From positions 1 through 64,000 of the forward strand of contig JAGLZW010000019.1 in NCBI GenBank assembly GCA_023131225.1: 64,000 nucleotides of DNA. Reading direction: 5' to 3'. Position numbers and translations under genes: made by a program. Shown here in pieces: positions 35,527-44,177 of the stretch. Positions within the stretch are counted from its first letter, which is position 1, and each line of letters starts with the position of its first letter. The notes below the pieces were generated by a model that did no database searches, had not been told where the DNA came from, and was given only the letters and a program-made list of their open reading frames with translations. The stretch is from Candidatus Bathyarchaeota archaeon (GTDB lineage: Archaea; Thermoproteota; Bathyarchaeia; Bathyarchaeales; SOJC01).

Positions 35527-37521
35527 CTAACTAATCCGGGGGTCCAATTGAACAACCCTAATGTAATCTAAATACAGATTAACAGCATTATTAACTTGCA
35601 CCCCTTTGAACTCAACACTCAAGGGCAATTCCGTCTGAAAGCTTAGAGTAAACTCTCCCCAAGTCCCTGAGCCTTCAAAGTCGCCGACATCTAAAACTGT
35701 TGAGTTAAGGAGAGTTGCCCCTCTATCAGCAGTTATGGCAAGAGTTACCACGCTGACATCTTGAGAAGCCCCAGTCAGCCTTAATCTAAAAATCACTTCA
35801 TATCGCCCAGGAGGAACTGCGTAATCTGGTCCACCCCAAAAAGTAACGTTGCTAAGATTTTCAGTAGTGTGAACCAAGACTTTGCCATTCTTCGACGCTG
35901 TTTCCGCAATTATTGAACCATCATAAAGAGCCAAGGTCTCATAATTAAAACTAGATTTCAATGGAACGAAGATTAATGGTTCATTCCTATAGTCTCTTCT
36001 AAGCAACAAGATATCTTCAGCATACGCATAGGTTCCATAACTGCTTCTCGCTAGCAACTCAGAGGCTATTAACTTCATGTTCTGGGCATTTTCATTTCTT
36101 AAATCCAGAAGCACAAAATCTGGATCATTTTCGCTCAAAATGATAAGTGCATACTCTTTCCACACGTTGGAAATACCAGTATTATGCATAGGGTAGGGTT
36201 CGTCGTAACTGGTTGGTAGAATCCAAGCATTGAATCTGTTTGATATATGAGGGAAAAGGTTATTTGTAGCTAAAACTGACGCGTTTTCCGGTATCAATAG
36301 CATAATTTCATGAGCAGCATTGGTTTTCTCCGTATTGAGCACTATAGGCTGGATCCGCGCTACGCCAATCACAAGCGAAGCCAAGGCAAGAAAAAGCAGC
36401 ATTCTGGAAAAGACATGGATCCTTGAGGGCTTCAAGCGTAATAGTCTCTTTATGCCTTCTATTGAGGAAAGATATACAAAAGGGACTATGACCAATGAGT
36501 ATTGATAACCAATCTCATAGTACGGACTATAATTCAACATGAATATGAAAAGAAGCCAAGGCACACTCAACGAGATGTACGGAGAAAAAAGAGGAGTGAA
36601 TAATAAGGGTGCCAGCAACAGCGTCAAATACAAGAGCTTTAGGAGCGCATTGTACCCCAAGTAGTTGAACAACTGAAGTGGGCGACTGACATCCTCTAAC
36701 AACGGCGCCAAGACAGTCATCGATTGAGTCTCCGGTTGCCTAAGATAAGAATGCACAGTAGAGGCCAAGAATAACCACAAAATAGATGAAGAAACTGTGA
36801 GAATCACATACGGAGCGATCTTTCTCAACTTTTCTTTCGCTTTAATTTCCATAATTGTTTCAAACAATATTATTGGAACCATTAAGAAAGCCATATACTC
36901 ATGCACCATAAGTGAAAGAAGCAGCGAAAGACTATAGAATTTCAGGTTTCTCTTTCTTAAAAAGTACACAGTTACTAGAAGAGTGATAGGCATGAAAGCC
37001 TCAAAGTGGAAATCAAATAGGTTAGCCCCCAAGATCAAGGGATTTGTCAAATAAGACAACGAAAGTATGAATGCTAATCGCTCACCGAGTTTGTCTTTCG
37101 CTAAAAGGTATAGAGGTACGACGCCTAGGGCTATTATAAAACTCTGCAGCGCTAGAAGTGTTTCAGGATAAGGCCAAATTGCATAAATAGGTACAATAAA
37201 AATGAGGATCGGTGAGAAGTGGACTGCAAAAAAACATTGACCAAACCAAGGCTCCACAGTATAGTAGAAAAAGCGCCCATGAACTGTAGACCAGAATACT
37301 TGATTGAATATACCAAGATCCCAAGCGTGTGAGAATAAAGAATGGTGCCTCAAAATGGCTACAACACTCATTACAACAGTATAAAAAAAGATCATCAAGG
37401 CTAGACGATTTCTAAGGACCTGCCCCTTCGCGAATAACGTCTTTATTACCTGGACCCTAAACACCCTCCTCAATAAAACGAGACATACTTGTGCATATAC
37501 TGCAGGTTTAGGTGTTTTCAA
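35527..37521 (-). CDS. DUF2079 integral membrane protein
   Basis: 664 aa. After a basic N-terminus it has about ten or eleven hydrophobic spans (LALMIFFYTVVMSVVAILRH, FFAVHFSPILIFIVPIYAIW and so on). HAWDLGIFNQVFWSTVHG and AVHFSPILIFIVPIYA are the hallmark of the DUF2079 group, thought to be GT-C-like polyprenyl-sugar-using transferases. The last 250 or so residues form an extracellular domain (PENASVLATNNLFPHIS, then a galactose-binding-like beta domain near YLDYIRVVQLD). Known members are common in archaea and Chloroflexi, with no assigned substrate. It closes the glycan island, divergent from priS. Confidence 0.8.
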   Translation of the reverse strand: MKTPKPAVYAQVCLVLLRRVFRVQVIKTLFAKGQVLRNRLALMIFFYTVVMSVVAILRHHSLFSHAWDLGIFNQVFWSTVHGRFFYYTVEPWFGQCFFAVHFSPILIFIVPIYAIWPYPETLLALQSFIIALGVVPLYLLAKDKLGERLAFILSLSYLTNPLILGANLFDFHFEAFMPITLLVTVYFLRKRNLKFYSLSLLLSLMVHEYMAFLMVPIILFETIMEIKAKEKLRKIAPYVILTVSSSILWLFLASTVHSYLRQPETQSMTVLAPLLEDVSRPLQLFNYLGYNALLKLLYLTLLLAPLLFTPLFSPYISLSVPWLLFIFMLNYSPYYEIGYQYSLVIVPFVYLSSIEGIKRLLRLKPSRIHVFSRMLLFLALASLVIGVARIQPIVLNTEKTNAAHEIMLLIPENASVLATNNLFPHISNRFNAWILPTSYDEPYPMHNTGISNVWKEYALIILSENDPDFVLLDLRNENAQNMKLIASELLARSSYGTYAYAEDILLLRRDYRNEPLIFVPLKSSFNYETLALYDGSIIAETASKNGKVLVHTTENLSNVTFWGGPDYAVPPGRYEVIFRLRLTGASQDVSVVTLAITADRGATLLNSTVLDVGDFEGSGTWGEFTLSFQTELPLSVEFKGVQVNNAVNLYLDYIRVVQLDPRIS

Positions 37522-37630
37522 GATTTATAAACTATGGTTATCATTTTTTGGTGCGCCAACGGGAAGCGTCAATACCCTTATTATCGAACTCTTACCTAAC
37601 CCATTAAAGTAGTTCACGGAGAAGCGTGTC

Positions 37631-38848
37631 TTGCAAGTTTTCGCTCGAAACAAATTCTTTGAATATTACCAAAAACACTTTTCAAACATTCAACCCCCCA
37701 CATCTTTGGAAAAACGTGAGTTCGGCTTCCTTTTGTTCGAGGGAAAAACTATGCTTAGGCACAAGAGCTTCAGAAGCATAGACAACCTCAAACATTCCTT
37801 GAGTACAATCGTCCCTTCAAATGCTTACTACTCTAGCGCTTATTATGAACGACCTGAGGCTGAGATGGATAAAAAAGGCTGGCTGGGGGCAGATTTAGTG
37901 TTTGACATCGACGCAGATCACATTCCTACGCCATGCGGCAAAGTTCATGACACATGGGTCTGTAGCCATTGTGGTTTTGCCGGTAAGGGACCTTCTCCTG
38001 AAAAATGTCCCGCTTGCGACGAAGCAAAATTTAACACCAAGACTTGGATGTGCGACGAGTGTTTAGAATCCGCCAAAAAAGAGACAATCAAGCTCTTGGA
38101 AATGTTGATGAAAGACTTGGGCTTTGCAGAGAACGAAATAAAGGTTTATTTTAGCGGAAATCGCGGCTATCACGTGCATGTAGAAAACGAAAATATTCGT
38201 TTGCTTGATTCTATGGCGCGCAAAGAAATAGTGGATTATGTTATCGGGTTAGGCTTCAAAGTAGAATTGCACAGGTTGATAGATAAGGATAAAAATAGAA
38301 TTGTTGTTGGACCTAACTTGAAAGGTTGGAGAGACCGCATCGCCAAGGGAATCGACGCGTTTCTAACAAAACAATCGCGCAGCGAAATTGAGACAATGGG
38401 CTTAAGCAAACGGCGCATTGACTTCTTAATCAAAAATAAGAAAAAACTCCGAGAAAGCTTGAAGCGTAGAGGATGGATCACTGTAAAAGGTGTAGGACCC
38501 AAAAACTGGAAAAAAATTATCCAATGGATTATGGACCAGCAATCGGCGAAAATTGATACGGTGGTCACAACTGATATTCATCGGTTGATTCGGCTGACTG
38601 GAAGTCTACATGGGAAGACAGGGTTTATGAAAGTTGAAGCACCGCTTCACAGCTTTGACAAATTTGATCCCTTGAAAGAGGCAGTAGCCTTTAAAGAAGG
38701 ACAGGTGATTGTTGATGTTGTTGAAGCACCCAGGTTTCGGATAGGAGACACACTTCATGGACCGTTCAAGAACGATTCGCGTGTGGAGTTGCCCACCGCA
38801 GCAGCCTTGTTTCTACTCTGCAAAGGTGTAGCAAAAGTGGTGAAATAG
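37631..38848 (+). CDS. priS: DNA primase catalytic small subunit PriS
   Basis: 405 aa from a TTG with GGAGAAG upstream. The catalytic FDIDADH (Asp 94 and 96) binds metal, and YFSGNRGYHVHV and HRLIRLTGSLHGKTG are further AEP primase motifs. A zinc-binding insert (WVCSHCGFAGKGPSPEKCPACD, then WMCDECLESAKKET) is more cysteine-rich than in most archaeal PriS, which suggests one or two zinc sites. With PriL (25.9 kb) it makes primers. The next gene (GINS) starts two bases after the stop, a classic archaeal primase-GINS coupling. Confidence 0.96.
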   Translation: MQVFARNKFFEYYQKHFSNIQPPTSLEKREFGFLLFEGKTMLRHKSFRSIDNLKHSLSTIVPSNAYYSSAYYERPEAEMDKKGWLGADLVFDIDADHIPTPCGKVHDTWVCSHCGFAGKGPSPEKCPACDEAKFNTKTWMCDECLESAKKETIKLLEMLMKDLGFAENEIKVYFSGNRGYHVHVENENIRLLDSMARKEIVDYVIGLGFKVELHRLIDKDKNRIVVGPNLKGWRDRIAKGIDAFLTKQSRSEIETMGLSKRRIDFLIKNKKKLRESLKRRGWITVKGVGPKNWKKIIQWIMDQQSAKIDTVVTTDIHRLIRLTGSLHGKTGFMKVEAPLHSFDKFDPLKEAVAFKEGQVIVDVVEAPRFRIGDTLHGPFKNDSRVELPTAAALFLLCKGVAKVVK

Positions 38849-38850
38849 TC

Positions 38851-39402
38851 ATGTATGATATGCTTTATGATGCTTGGTTGAAAGAGAAGCAAAGTGCAGA
38901 GTTGCAGATGCTTCCTAAAGATTTCTACTCCAGAACAGCAGAGTATGTGGGCCGAATTCGACGAGAAGGACGAATGCTGGATCAAAAATCTGCCAAAGCA
39001 AAATTGATTTCACAAGAGCTGCCAAACGTTAAACGGTTGATGGAAGAACTTGTCAGACTTCGTTTCAAGAAAATAGTTGATCACGCAACGTCTGCAAAGA
39101 CCGTGAAGAAAGAAGAACTAACATTTGAGGAAGAAAGAATATTTCTTGGGATGAGACCTTCGCTAGAGGATTTTCAATCTTTTTTGAAAGACTCCTTGCA
39201 AGGAAAGATTTCGAAGGTCGAAGAAAAAGGTGAGTTGCCAGAAAGGATGCTACTACGATTTTTAAAAGAAGTCCCAGCCGTTGTGGGTGCAGATTTGAAA
39301 ATTTATGGTCCCTTCTCAGTGGAAGATGTGGCTACGTTGCCTATTGAAAACGCTAAGGTTTTAGTGAAGCATGGCATTGCCATGGAAATAGAAACTAGGT
39401 AA
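38851..39402 (+). CDS. GINS complex subunit (Gins51-like)
   Basis: 183 aa. The helical A domain comes first (MYDMLYDAWLKEKQSAELQMLPKDFYSRTAEYVGRIRREG ... FEEERIFLGM). The small B domain is at the C-terminus (VGADLKIYGPFSVEDVATLPIENAKVLVKHGIAMEI), and this A-then-B order identifies the Gins51 (Sld5/Psf1-like) rather than Gins23 class. GINS forms the replicative CMG-like helicase with MCM and Cdc45/RecJ. It lies in a two-gene operon with priS, two bases apart. No Gins23 or MCM gene is in the window. Confidence 0.9.
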   Translation: MYDMLYDAWLKEKQSAELQMLPKDFYSRTAEYVGRIRREGRMLDQKSAKAKLISQELPNVKRLMEELVRLRFKKIVDHATSAKTVKKEELTFEEERIFLGMRPSLEDFQSFLKDSLQGKISKVEEKGELPERMLLRFLKEVPAVVGADLKIYGPFSVEDVATLPIENAKVLVKHGIAMEIETR

Positions 39403-39523
39403 AAAGCTGCTGCCAGATGCAAAGCTCCTTAAAATTTCTCCGCGGTTGCTTTATACCCCCATTATAGCAAACCTTTTCTTAACCCTCAGCAGAGAGAACT
39501 TGGGAAAAGCCTTGACGAAGGAT

Positions 39524-39754
39524 ATGAAAGCTGACAGAGCATTAGATTGTCTAGGACTCTTCTGCCCAGAGCCAGTTTATAGAACGCGAATAGAACTAGA
39601 TAAGATGGAAGTGGGCGAAACTTTAGGAATTTGGGCAGACGACCCGGCAGCAGAGGGAGACATAGAAAGCTTAACCAGACGCCTAGGCCATGAAATCTTA
39701 GAAAAAAGGAAAGAAGGAAACAAGCTTTACTTCTTGATTAAAAAGGGGAGATAA
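39524..39754 (+). CDS. TusA-family sulfur carrier protein
   Basis: 76 aa from the ATG at 39524 (a TTG at 39512 or 39446 would lengthen it). LDCLGLFCPEPVYRTRIEL contains the CPxP motif whose cysteine carries persulfide in TusA/SirA/YeeD proteins. LGIWADDPAAEGDIESLTRRLGHEIL and LYFLIKKG complete the small alpha/beta fold. TusA passes sulfur from a cysteine desulfurase to tRNA thiolation or Moco/Fe-S pathways. It is first in an apparent operon with the IscS-like and IscU genes (nine bases to the next), so it may feed or receive sulfur there. Confidence 0.85.
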   Translation: MKADRALDCLGLFCPEPVYRTRIELDKMEVGETLGIWADDPAAEGDIESLTRRLGHEILEKRKEGNKLYFLIKKGR

Positions 39755-39763
39755 GAGGCTTTT

Positions 39764-40945
39764 ATGATGAGAAAAGTTTACATGGACAACACTGCAGGCA
39801 TGCCTGTTGACCCTCGTGTCATTGACGCCATGAACCCATACTTTGAAAGATTCTACGCGAACCCATCTTCACTGCACTCTTTTGCCCAAGAAACGAGGAA
39901 AGGGCTTGAGAGCGCTCGGGAAAAAGTTGCCAATCTGATTGGCGCAGAAAAAAGTGAAATTGTGTTTACATCGTGCGCCACTGAGAGCAACAATTTGGCA
40001 ATCAGGGGAGTAGCGGCGAGAAACAAAGAGCGTGGAAAGCACATTATAACTACCAGCATAGAACATATGTCAGTGATAAACGTCTGCAAACATCTGATGA
40101 AACAAGGGTTCAAAGTGTCCTTTCTGCCAGTTGATAAATATGGTATAGTTGACCTTGAAGCCTTAAAGAAGGAACTGACTGATGAAACAATTCTTGTTTC
40201 GGTCATGTATGCGAACGGAGAAATTGGAACAATCGAACCCATTGAGGAGGTAAGCAAAATCGTGCACAACAAAAATGCCTATTTACACGTGGATGCTACC
40301 GCTGCGATAGGACAGGTTGCAATAGACATGCAAAAAGAGGACGTTGACTTGTTGACCTTGTCTTCAAACGACATGTATGGACCGAAAGGAATCGGCGCGC
40401 TTTACATAAAGAAAGGTACACGGTTGAAGCCATTTATCTATGGAGGAGGGCAAGAACGCGGATTAAGATCTGGCACAGAAAACTCTCCAAGCATTGTGGG
40501 TATGGGAAAAGCCGCGGAACTAGCGAAAAGCGATATGGAAGTGGAATGCCAAAGGCTGACTAAGCTACGAGACAAGTTTATCAAAGGACTCTTAGAAAAC
40601 ATTCCGTACTCTTTTCTAAATGGCCATCCGTCGAAACGGTTGCCCAACAACGTGGCCGTAAGATTCAGCTTCATTGAAGGCGAATCGATGCTTCTCAACT
40701 TGGACATGGCTGGTGTGGCAGCATCTTCTGGGTCAGCGTGTACCGCTAAGACACTGGAACCGTCTCATGTGCTGCGAGCTATCAGGCTAAAACATGAGGA
40801 AGCTCATGGTTCATTGCTGTTTTCGTTGGGCAAGCAAAACACTGAAGAAGACGTAGATTACGTGGTGGAGTTGCTTCCCGATATAGTTAAAAAGCTGCGT
40901 GCTATGTCACCATTAACGCCGAAAGAGTTGAGAGAAAGTGTATAG
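39764..40945 (+). CDS. IscS-like protein with the PLP lysine replaced by Asp
   Basis: 393 aa of cysteine-desulfurase fold, but the segment that should read SxHKxYGPKG is SSNDMYGPKG: Asp 203 replaces the Schiff-base lysine and Asn 202 the histidine. The PLP-contacting Gln of the VDAxQ motif is also lost (HVDATAAIG). The catalytic cysteine (SSGSACTA, Cys 326) remains. I recall the same Lys-to-Asp change in the IscS of Archaeoglobus fulgidus, reported to lack desulfurase activity but to bind IscU and offer its cysteine to the cluster; I could not check this here. It overlaps iscU by eight bases. It is probably a partner rather than a desulfurase, and the complete paralogue at 3.0-4.2 kb would supply sulfur. 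Confidence 0.92.
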   Translation: MMRKVYMDNTAGMPVDPRVIDAMNPYFERFYANPSSLHSFAQETRKGLESAREKVANLIGAEKSEIVFTSCATESNNLAIRGVAARNKERGKHIITTSIEHMSVINVCKHLMKQGFKVSFLPVDKYGIVDLEALKKELTDETILVSVMYANGEIGTIEPIEEVSKIVHNKNAYLHVDATAAIGQVAIDMQKEDVDLLTLSSNDMYGPKGIGALYIKKGTRLKPFIYGGGQERGLRSGTENSPSIVGMGKAAELAKSDMEVECQRLTKLRDKFIKGLLENIPYSFLNGHPSKRLPNNVAVRFSFIEGESMLLNLDMAGVAASSGSACTAKTLEPSHVLRAIRLKHEEAHGSLLFSLGKQNTEEDVDYVVELLPDIVKKLRAMSPLTPKELRESV

Positions 40946-41318
40946 CGAAAAAGTAATGGAACATTTCAGAAACCCCCGAAACGTGGGAGAAATCCTAGAC
41001 GCTGACGGGGTAGGCACGGTTGGGAACCCGGTGTGCGGCGACGTGATGGCTATATACATCAAAGTCAAGGACAACTGCATCGCGGACATCAAATTCAAAA
41101 CCTTTGGTTGCGGCGCAGCAGTTGCTACAAGCAGCATGATAACCGAGCTAGCCAAAGGCAAGACGTTGGGAGAAGCGATGAAAATCACCCGAAGCGACGT
41201 GGCAGACAGCTTGGGGGGTCTTCCAACAATAAAGATGCACTGCTCAAACCTGGCAGCAGATGCACTGCATGAAGCCATAAAAGACTATCAAAAAAGGCAG
41301 GAGGCAAACGAAAAGTGA
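40938..41318 (+). CDS. iscU: Fe-S cluster scaffold IscU
   Basis: 126 aa from a GTG that overlaps the end of the IscS-like gene. It carries the three scaffold cysteines and the aspartate of IscU: Cys 33 and Asp 35 in NPVCGD, Cys 58 in FKTFGCGAAVATSSM, and Cys 102 in KMHCSNLAADAL. It builds 2Fe-2S clusters and hands them on. The adjacency and overlap predict a complex with the inactive IscS-like protein. The LPTIKMHC ending is a little different from the bacterial LPPVKIHC. Confidence 0.95.
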   Translation: MYSEKVMEHFRNPRNVGEILDADGVGTVGNPVCGDVMAIYIKVKDNCIADIKFKTFGCGAAVATSSMITELAKGKTLGEAMKITRSDVADSLGGLPTIKMHCSNLAADALHEAIKDYQKRQEANEK

Positions 41319-41467
41319 CTAAATTTGTACAATGTACGGAGTGCAACATGAAGATAACGGGAGATAAATGCGAGTTGGCAATTTACACACATATCATCGA
41401 CGGTAAAGAATATGTGTTCTGCTGCGAAAAATGTGCTGAAAAGTACCAAAAAAAGAAAAGAACATAA
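41315..41467 (+). CDS. 50-aa cysteine-rich protein at the end of the isc operon
   Basis: Starts at a GTG that overlaps the iscU stop by four bases. The product (MTKFVQCTECNMKITGDKC) has two CxxC-like pairs: CTEC near the N-terminus and FCCEKC near the C-terminus (spaced by 27 residues), plus one cysteine between, then a lysine-rich tail. This resembles TRASH/YHS-type metal-binding microproteins. The overlap with iscU makes a role in Fe-S cluster handling likely, either metal supply or carriage, but no such function is proven. Confidence 0.65.
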   Translation: MTKFVQCTECNMKITGDKCELAIYTHIIDGKEYVFCCEKCAEKYQKKKRT

Positions 41468-41494
41468 TGGACTCTGCTGCTTAGATTTTTAGAG

Positions 41495-42106
41495 TCACCG
41501 TTTAGCTTCGATTAATACAATTTTCTCAAAAGCCGATTTTTCCTCATCAACTATTTTTGATCGTAGTTTGTGTTGCAAAAACTTTTTTAGCGTCTCTTCC
41601 ACGTTTGAAAGACTTGACTGGACCAACAGAATACAACCGTTTTCCATTAAGTGTCTCGAAGATTTTTGGATAAATCGGTCAATAACCGTTCGTCCTGTCT
41701 TTCCGCCTGCCCAAGCCTTTTCAATCCAACTTTTTCCTTCGTCTGGCTCAACTGGTAGATATGGCGCGTTGAAGAGAATTAAGTCGAATTTTTCGTCACC
41801 TCCAATCGCGTCGAAAAGGTCTCCCTGACGTATTTCAATTTTCGCCACAACCTCGTTCAGCTCAACATTTTTCCGTGCACAGGCCACAGCGTGAGGGTTG
41901 ACGTCTACTGCAATCACCTTGCTCACCTTCTCAGCAACTAACACAGCTAGAATGCCACAGCCGGTACCCATGTCTAAGACCCTCCCATCTTCGATCACCG
42001 ACAGGTTCCGAGCTAGAAGAAAAGTGTCTTCTGAAGGTAGGTATACATCGTCAGGAACGACAAAAATGTACTTCTCAAAAAAGACCTTTCTAGACCGAAA
42101 GTTCAT
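41495..42106 (-). CDS. HemK2/Mtq2-type protein methyltransferase
   Basis: 203 aa. PDDVYLPSEDTFLLARNL, then VLDMGTGCGILAVLVAEK (SAM motif I), and FNAPYLPVEPDE, the N-x-P-Y catalytic motif of glutamine-N5 methyltransferases. Its short length, without the HemK N-terminal domain, fits the archaeal/eukaryotic Mtq2 group that modifies the release factor GGQ motif (eRF1/aRF1). It overlaps ksgA by 17 bases on the same strand and ends the conserved cluster of translation genes. Confidence 0.88.
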   Translation of the reverse strand: MNFRSRKVFFEKYIFVVPDDVYLPSEDTFLLARNLSVIEDGRVLDMGTGCGILAVLVAEKVSKVIAVDVNPHAVACARKNVELNEVVAKIEIRQGDLFDAIGGDEKFDLILFNAPYLPVEPDEGKSWIEKAWAGGKTGRTVIDRFIQKSSRHLMENGCILLVQSSLSNVEETLKKFLQHKLRSKIVDEEKSAFEKIVLIEAKR

Positions 42107-42908
42107 TCGCTAACGCTCCAAAATCTTCAGGCGCCAACTCTCGAACGCGTTTGTCACGAAAAGGCAAAATGTCAGCTTTCCTTACAGCCGCTGTGCTCTT
42201 CAATCCATACTTGTGAAGAAGCGGCAGAACGGCCTTTCGGACTTTTCTATTGCGTTGCGTAAATAGAGTTCGTACGACTTCATCGAAGACTTTCTCGTCT
42301 TCTACTTTGAAGGGGGGGAGTCTCTTGGGTTTCAACCGCACTATGACAGCGTCTACGTCGGGTGGAGGATAAAACGCTGTTTTGGGTATAGGGTCCAACA
42401 GTTCTACTTCAGCGTGGTAAGACGTGTAGACTGTTAGGCGACTGTAGTCCTTGCTGCCTATTGGTGCATTGAGACGATTTGCAAATTCTTTTTGGAAGGT
42501 CAAGACGGCACAGTCAAAAGTTTTGTTAAGAAGCCAGAAAAGCAGTGGTGAGGAGATCGAGAAGGGCGGATTGGAAACTATCTTGTCGAAGGAGGGCAAG
42601 GTGACTTTAAGAATGTCGCCTTTTACTACCTCTACATTTTTGAACTCACTAAGCTCATTCTGCAAAACCTCTATCAAACAGGCATCGGCTTCAATAGCAA
42701 TAACTTTCCTTGCCTTCTGAGAGAGAAAACGTGTAAGAAAACCAAACCCCGCGCCAACCTCCAGAACTACATCTGCCTGCCCCACAGCCGCATATGAACT
42801 CACAAGTCGCAAAACATGACTGTTAACCACGAAGTTTTGACCTAAGCGCTTCTTGGGAATAATTTTGTAAGTGCGCATAAGATACTTTGTTTTTTGGTAG
42901 AGGTCCAT
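42090..42908 (-). CDS. ksgA: 16S rRNA dimethyladenosine transferase KsgA/Dim1
   Basis: 272 aa. KKRLGQNFVVNSHVLRL, EVGAGFGFLTRFLSQKARKVIAIEAD (SAM site), and KIVSNPPFSISSPLLFWLL with the NPPF catalytic motif. AFYPPPDVDAVIVRLKP and FTQRNRKVRKAV finish the family pattern. It dimethylates two adjacent adenosines near the 3' end of 16S rRNA during small-subunit maturation. It is placed between the DUF655 gene (10-bp gap) and Mtq2 as in many archaea. Confidence 0.95.
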   Translation of the reverse strand: MDLYQKTKYLMRTYKIIPKKRLGQNFVVNSHVLRLVSSYAAVGQADVVLEVGAGFGFLTRFLSQKARKVIAIEADACLIEVLQNELSEFKNVEVVKGDILKVTLPSFDKIVSNPPFSISSPLLFWLLNKTFDCAVLTFQKEFANRLNAPIGSKDYSRLTVYTSYHAEVELLDPIPKTAFYPPPDVDAVIVRLKPKRLPPFKVEDEKVFDEVVRTLFTQRNRKVRKAVLPLLHKYGLKSTAAVRKADILPFRDKRVRELAPEDFGALANELSV

Positions 42909-42918
42909 GAAGGTTCCA

Positions 42919-43473
42919 CTAGGGTGTCCGAGTAAACAGTCGGTATTTGCTTTCTCCAGCTAATTCTTCGATGATACGTTTAGTAACTAGTTTGGTTGGA
43001 TTAGGTATGTTAGTACGCTTTTGCAGGTCTTTGAAACTTTCAAAGGGTTTTCTCTCACGCTCGTTGATAATTTGCCACATGTACTTCTTTCCAATGCCGG
43101 GAACGAGTTCCATTGAGTGCATGCGCGGAGTCAGGGCTTGAGTAGTATTGAAAAAGTTGACGATCCAACTCTCACGCGTTGAAACGATTTTTTCAATTAT
43201 GTTTGATAGTTCCATCCTGGCGTTCGCGGTTAAATCGTCGAAGCTGACGCGGCCAATTATGTATGTGATTTCCTTCCTTTTGTCTTTTCCAACATAAACT
43301 CGGTCATGAGGCTTGAGAGCTAGACCTTCTTTCACTATAGCTTCTAAGAGGGTGAAGAAATCTTCGCCTATCACTTGGACAACTGCCCCTGCTCGGTATC
43401 CAGGTCTCATGCCAGCACGACCGTGGGGTAGAAAATCCAGTACGTAGGCGTGTTCTTCGTATCTCTTCTCCAT
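42919..43473 (-). CDS. DUF655 protein with helix-hairpin-helix
   Basis: 184 aa. The KRYEEHAYVLDFLPHGRAG start, RPGYRAGAVVQVIGEDFFTLLE and PHDRVYVGKDKR characterise the archaeal DUF655 family. The C-terminal part has HhH-type helices (MELVPGIGKKYMWQIINERERKPFESFKDLQKRTNIPNP). The conserved neighbourhood rpoF-DUF655-ksgA suggests a role in RNA processing or ribosome biogenesis; the activity is unknown. Confidence 0.88.
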   Translation of the reverse strand: MEKRYEEHAYVLDFLPHGRAGMRPGYRAGAVVQVIGEDFFTLLEAIVKEGLALKPHDRVYVGKDKRKEITYIIGRVSFDDLTANARMELSNIIEKIVSTRESWIVNFFNTTQALTPRMHSMELVPGIGKKYMWQIINERERKPFESFKDLQKRTNIPNPTKLVTKRIIEELAGESKYRLFTRTP

Positions 43474-43531
43474 ACTCTCTTCTCTCGCCCCTTCAAACCG
43501 AGATAATAGCGTATTATTATTGTGAAAGCTA

Positions 43532-43870
43532 TTATTCCTTTTTTCTATACTGATTCAGGAATGTTAAAATGTTTTCCAATTTTTGAGTTTCCACAATTTT
43601 TCGGCCTCCCGCTAAAAAAACGCGAATCTCCGCGATACTTTCTGGCATGCAATTAACCATCTGCACTGCTTCCTCTTCTTCAAGTTCAAACTTTTCCACT
43701 AAGCCGTTCACAAGCTTTTTAGCGGATTTTGCGTCTGTTTTGCCAAACTTAGCTGTGTAGTCTAGGGCTCGGCGTTGAAACTGGTCCAGATTCTCTTCGC
43801 CGATGGATTCCAATAGTTGCTTAACTTCTGGCACAGTTAATATTTTTTCTTTCAACGCTTTTCTAGGCAT
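43532..43870 (-). CDS. rpoF: RNA polymerase subunit F (Rpb4 homologue)
   Basis: 112 aa. KILTVPEVKQLLESIGEENLDQFQRRALDYTAKFGK and FELEEEEAVQMVNCMPESIAEIRVFLAGGRKI match the HRDC-like helical domain of archaeal RpoF/Rpb4. It forms the polymerase stalk with RpoE (not in the window) and helps initiation and termination. It is four bases from rpl21e and in the usual translation/RNAP order. Confidence 0.9.
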   Translation of the reverse strand: MPRKALKEKILTVPEVKQLLESIGEENLDQFQRRALDYTAKFGKTDAKSAKKLVNGLVEKFELEEEEAVQMVNCMPESIAEIRVFLAGGRKIVETQKLENILTFLNQYRKKE

Positions 43871-43874
43871 TCTT

Positions 43875-44177
43875 CTATTCTCCCTTAGTTACTCCGAAGG
43901 GTTCAAGATGTTCCGGTCTAACTATTATTTCTTTGACTGCTTTACCTTGAGTAACATTCATTACGTAGGCTTGCCCTCTCTTATCCTCGATGATCCCAAT
44001 TTTCCCATGAAAGCGGCGGTGAGGCATGCCTTTGTGAACGCTTGGGTTTAGCTTCACAACCACCCGGTCACCAGGCTTGTATTCCCTAAGTATCTTGCTT
44101 AGACCCACCTTTCCTTTTTCTCTTGCTTTTTTTCTCAGCAACGAACGGGTTCTGCGACGGTAGCCTTTTGACTTCAT
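43875..44177 (-). CDS. rpl21e: Ribosomal protein L21e
   Basis: 100 aa. KSKGYRRRTRSLLRKKAREKG, YKPGDRVVVKLNPSVHKGMPHRRFHGKIGIIEDKRG and YVMNVTQGKAVKEIIVRPEHLEPF are the L21e/eL21 signature of the large subunit. The start ATG overlaps the Pus10 stop by four bases, showing coupling. It is highly basic, as expected. Confidence 0.96.
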   Translation of the reverse strand: MKSKGYRRRTRSLLRKKAREKGKVGLSKILREYKPGDRVVVKLNPSVHKGMPHRRFHGKIGIIEDKRGQAYVMNVTQGKAVKEIIVRPEHLEPFGVTKGE

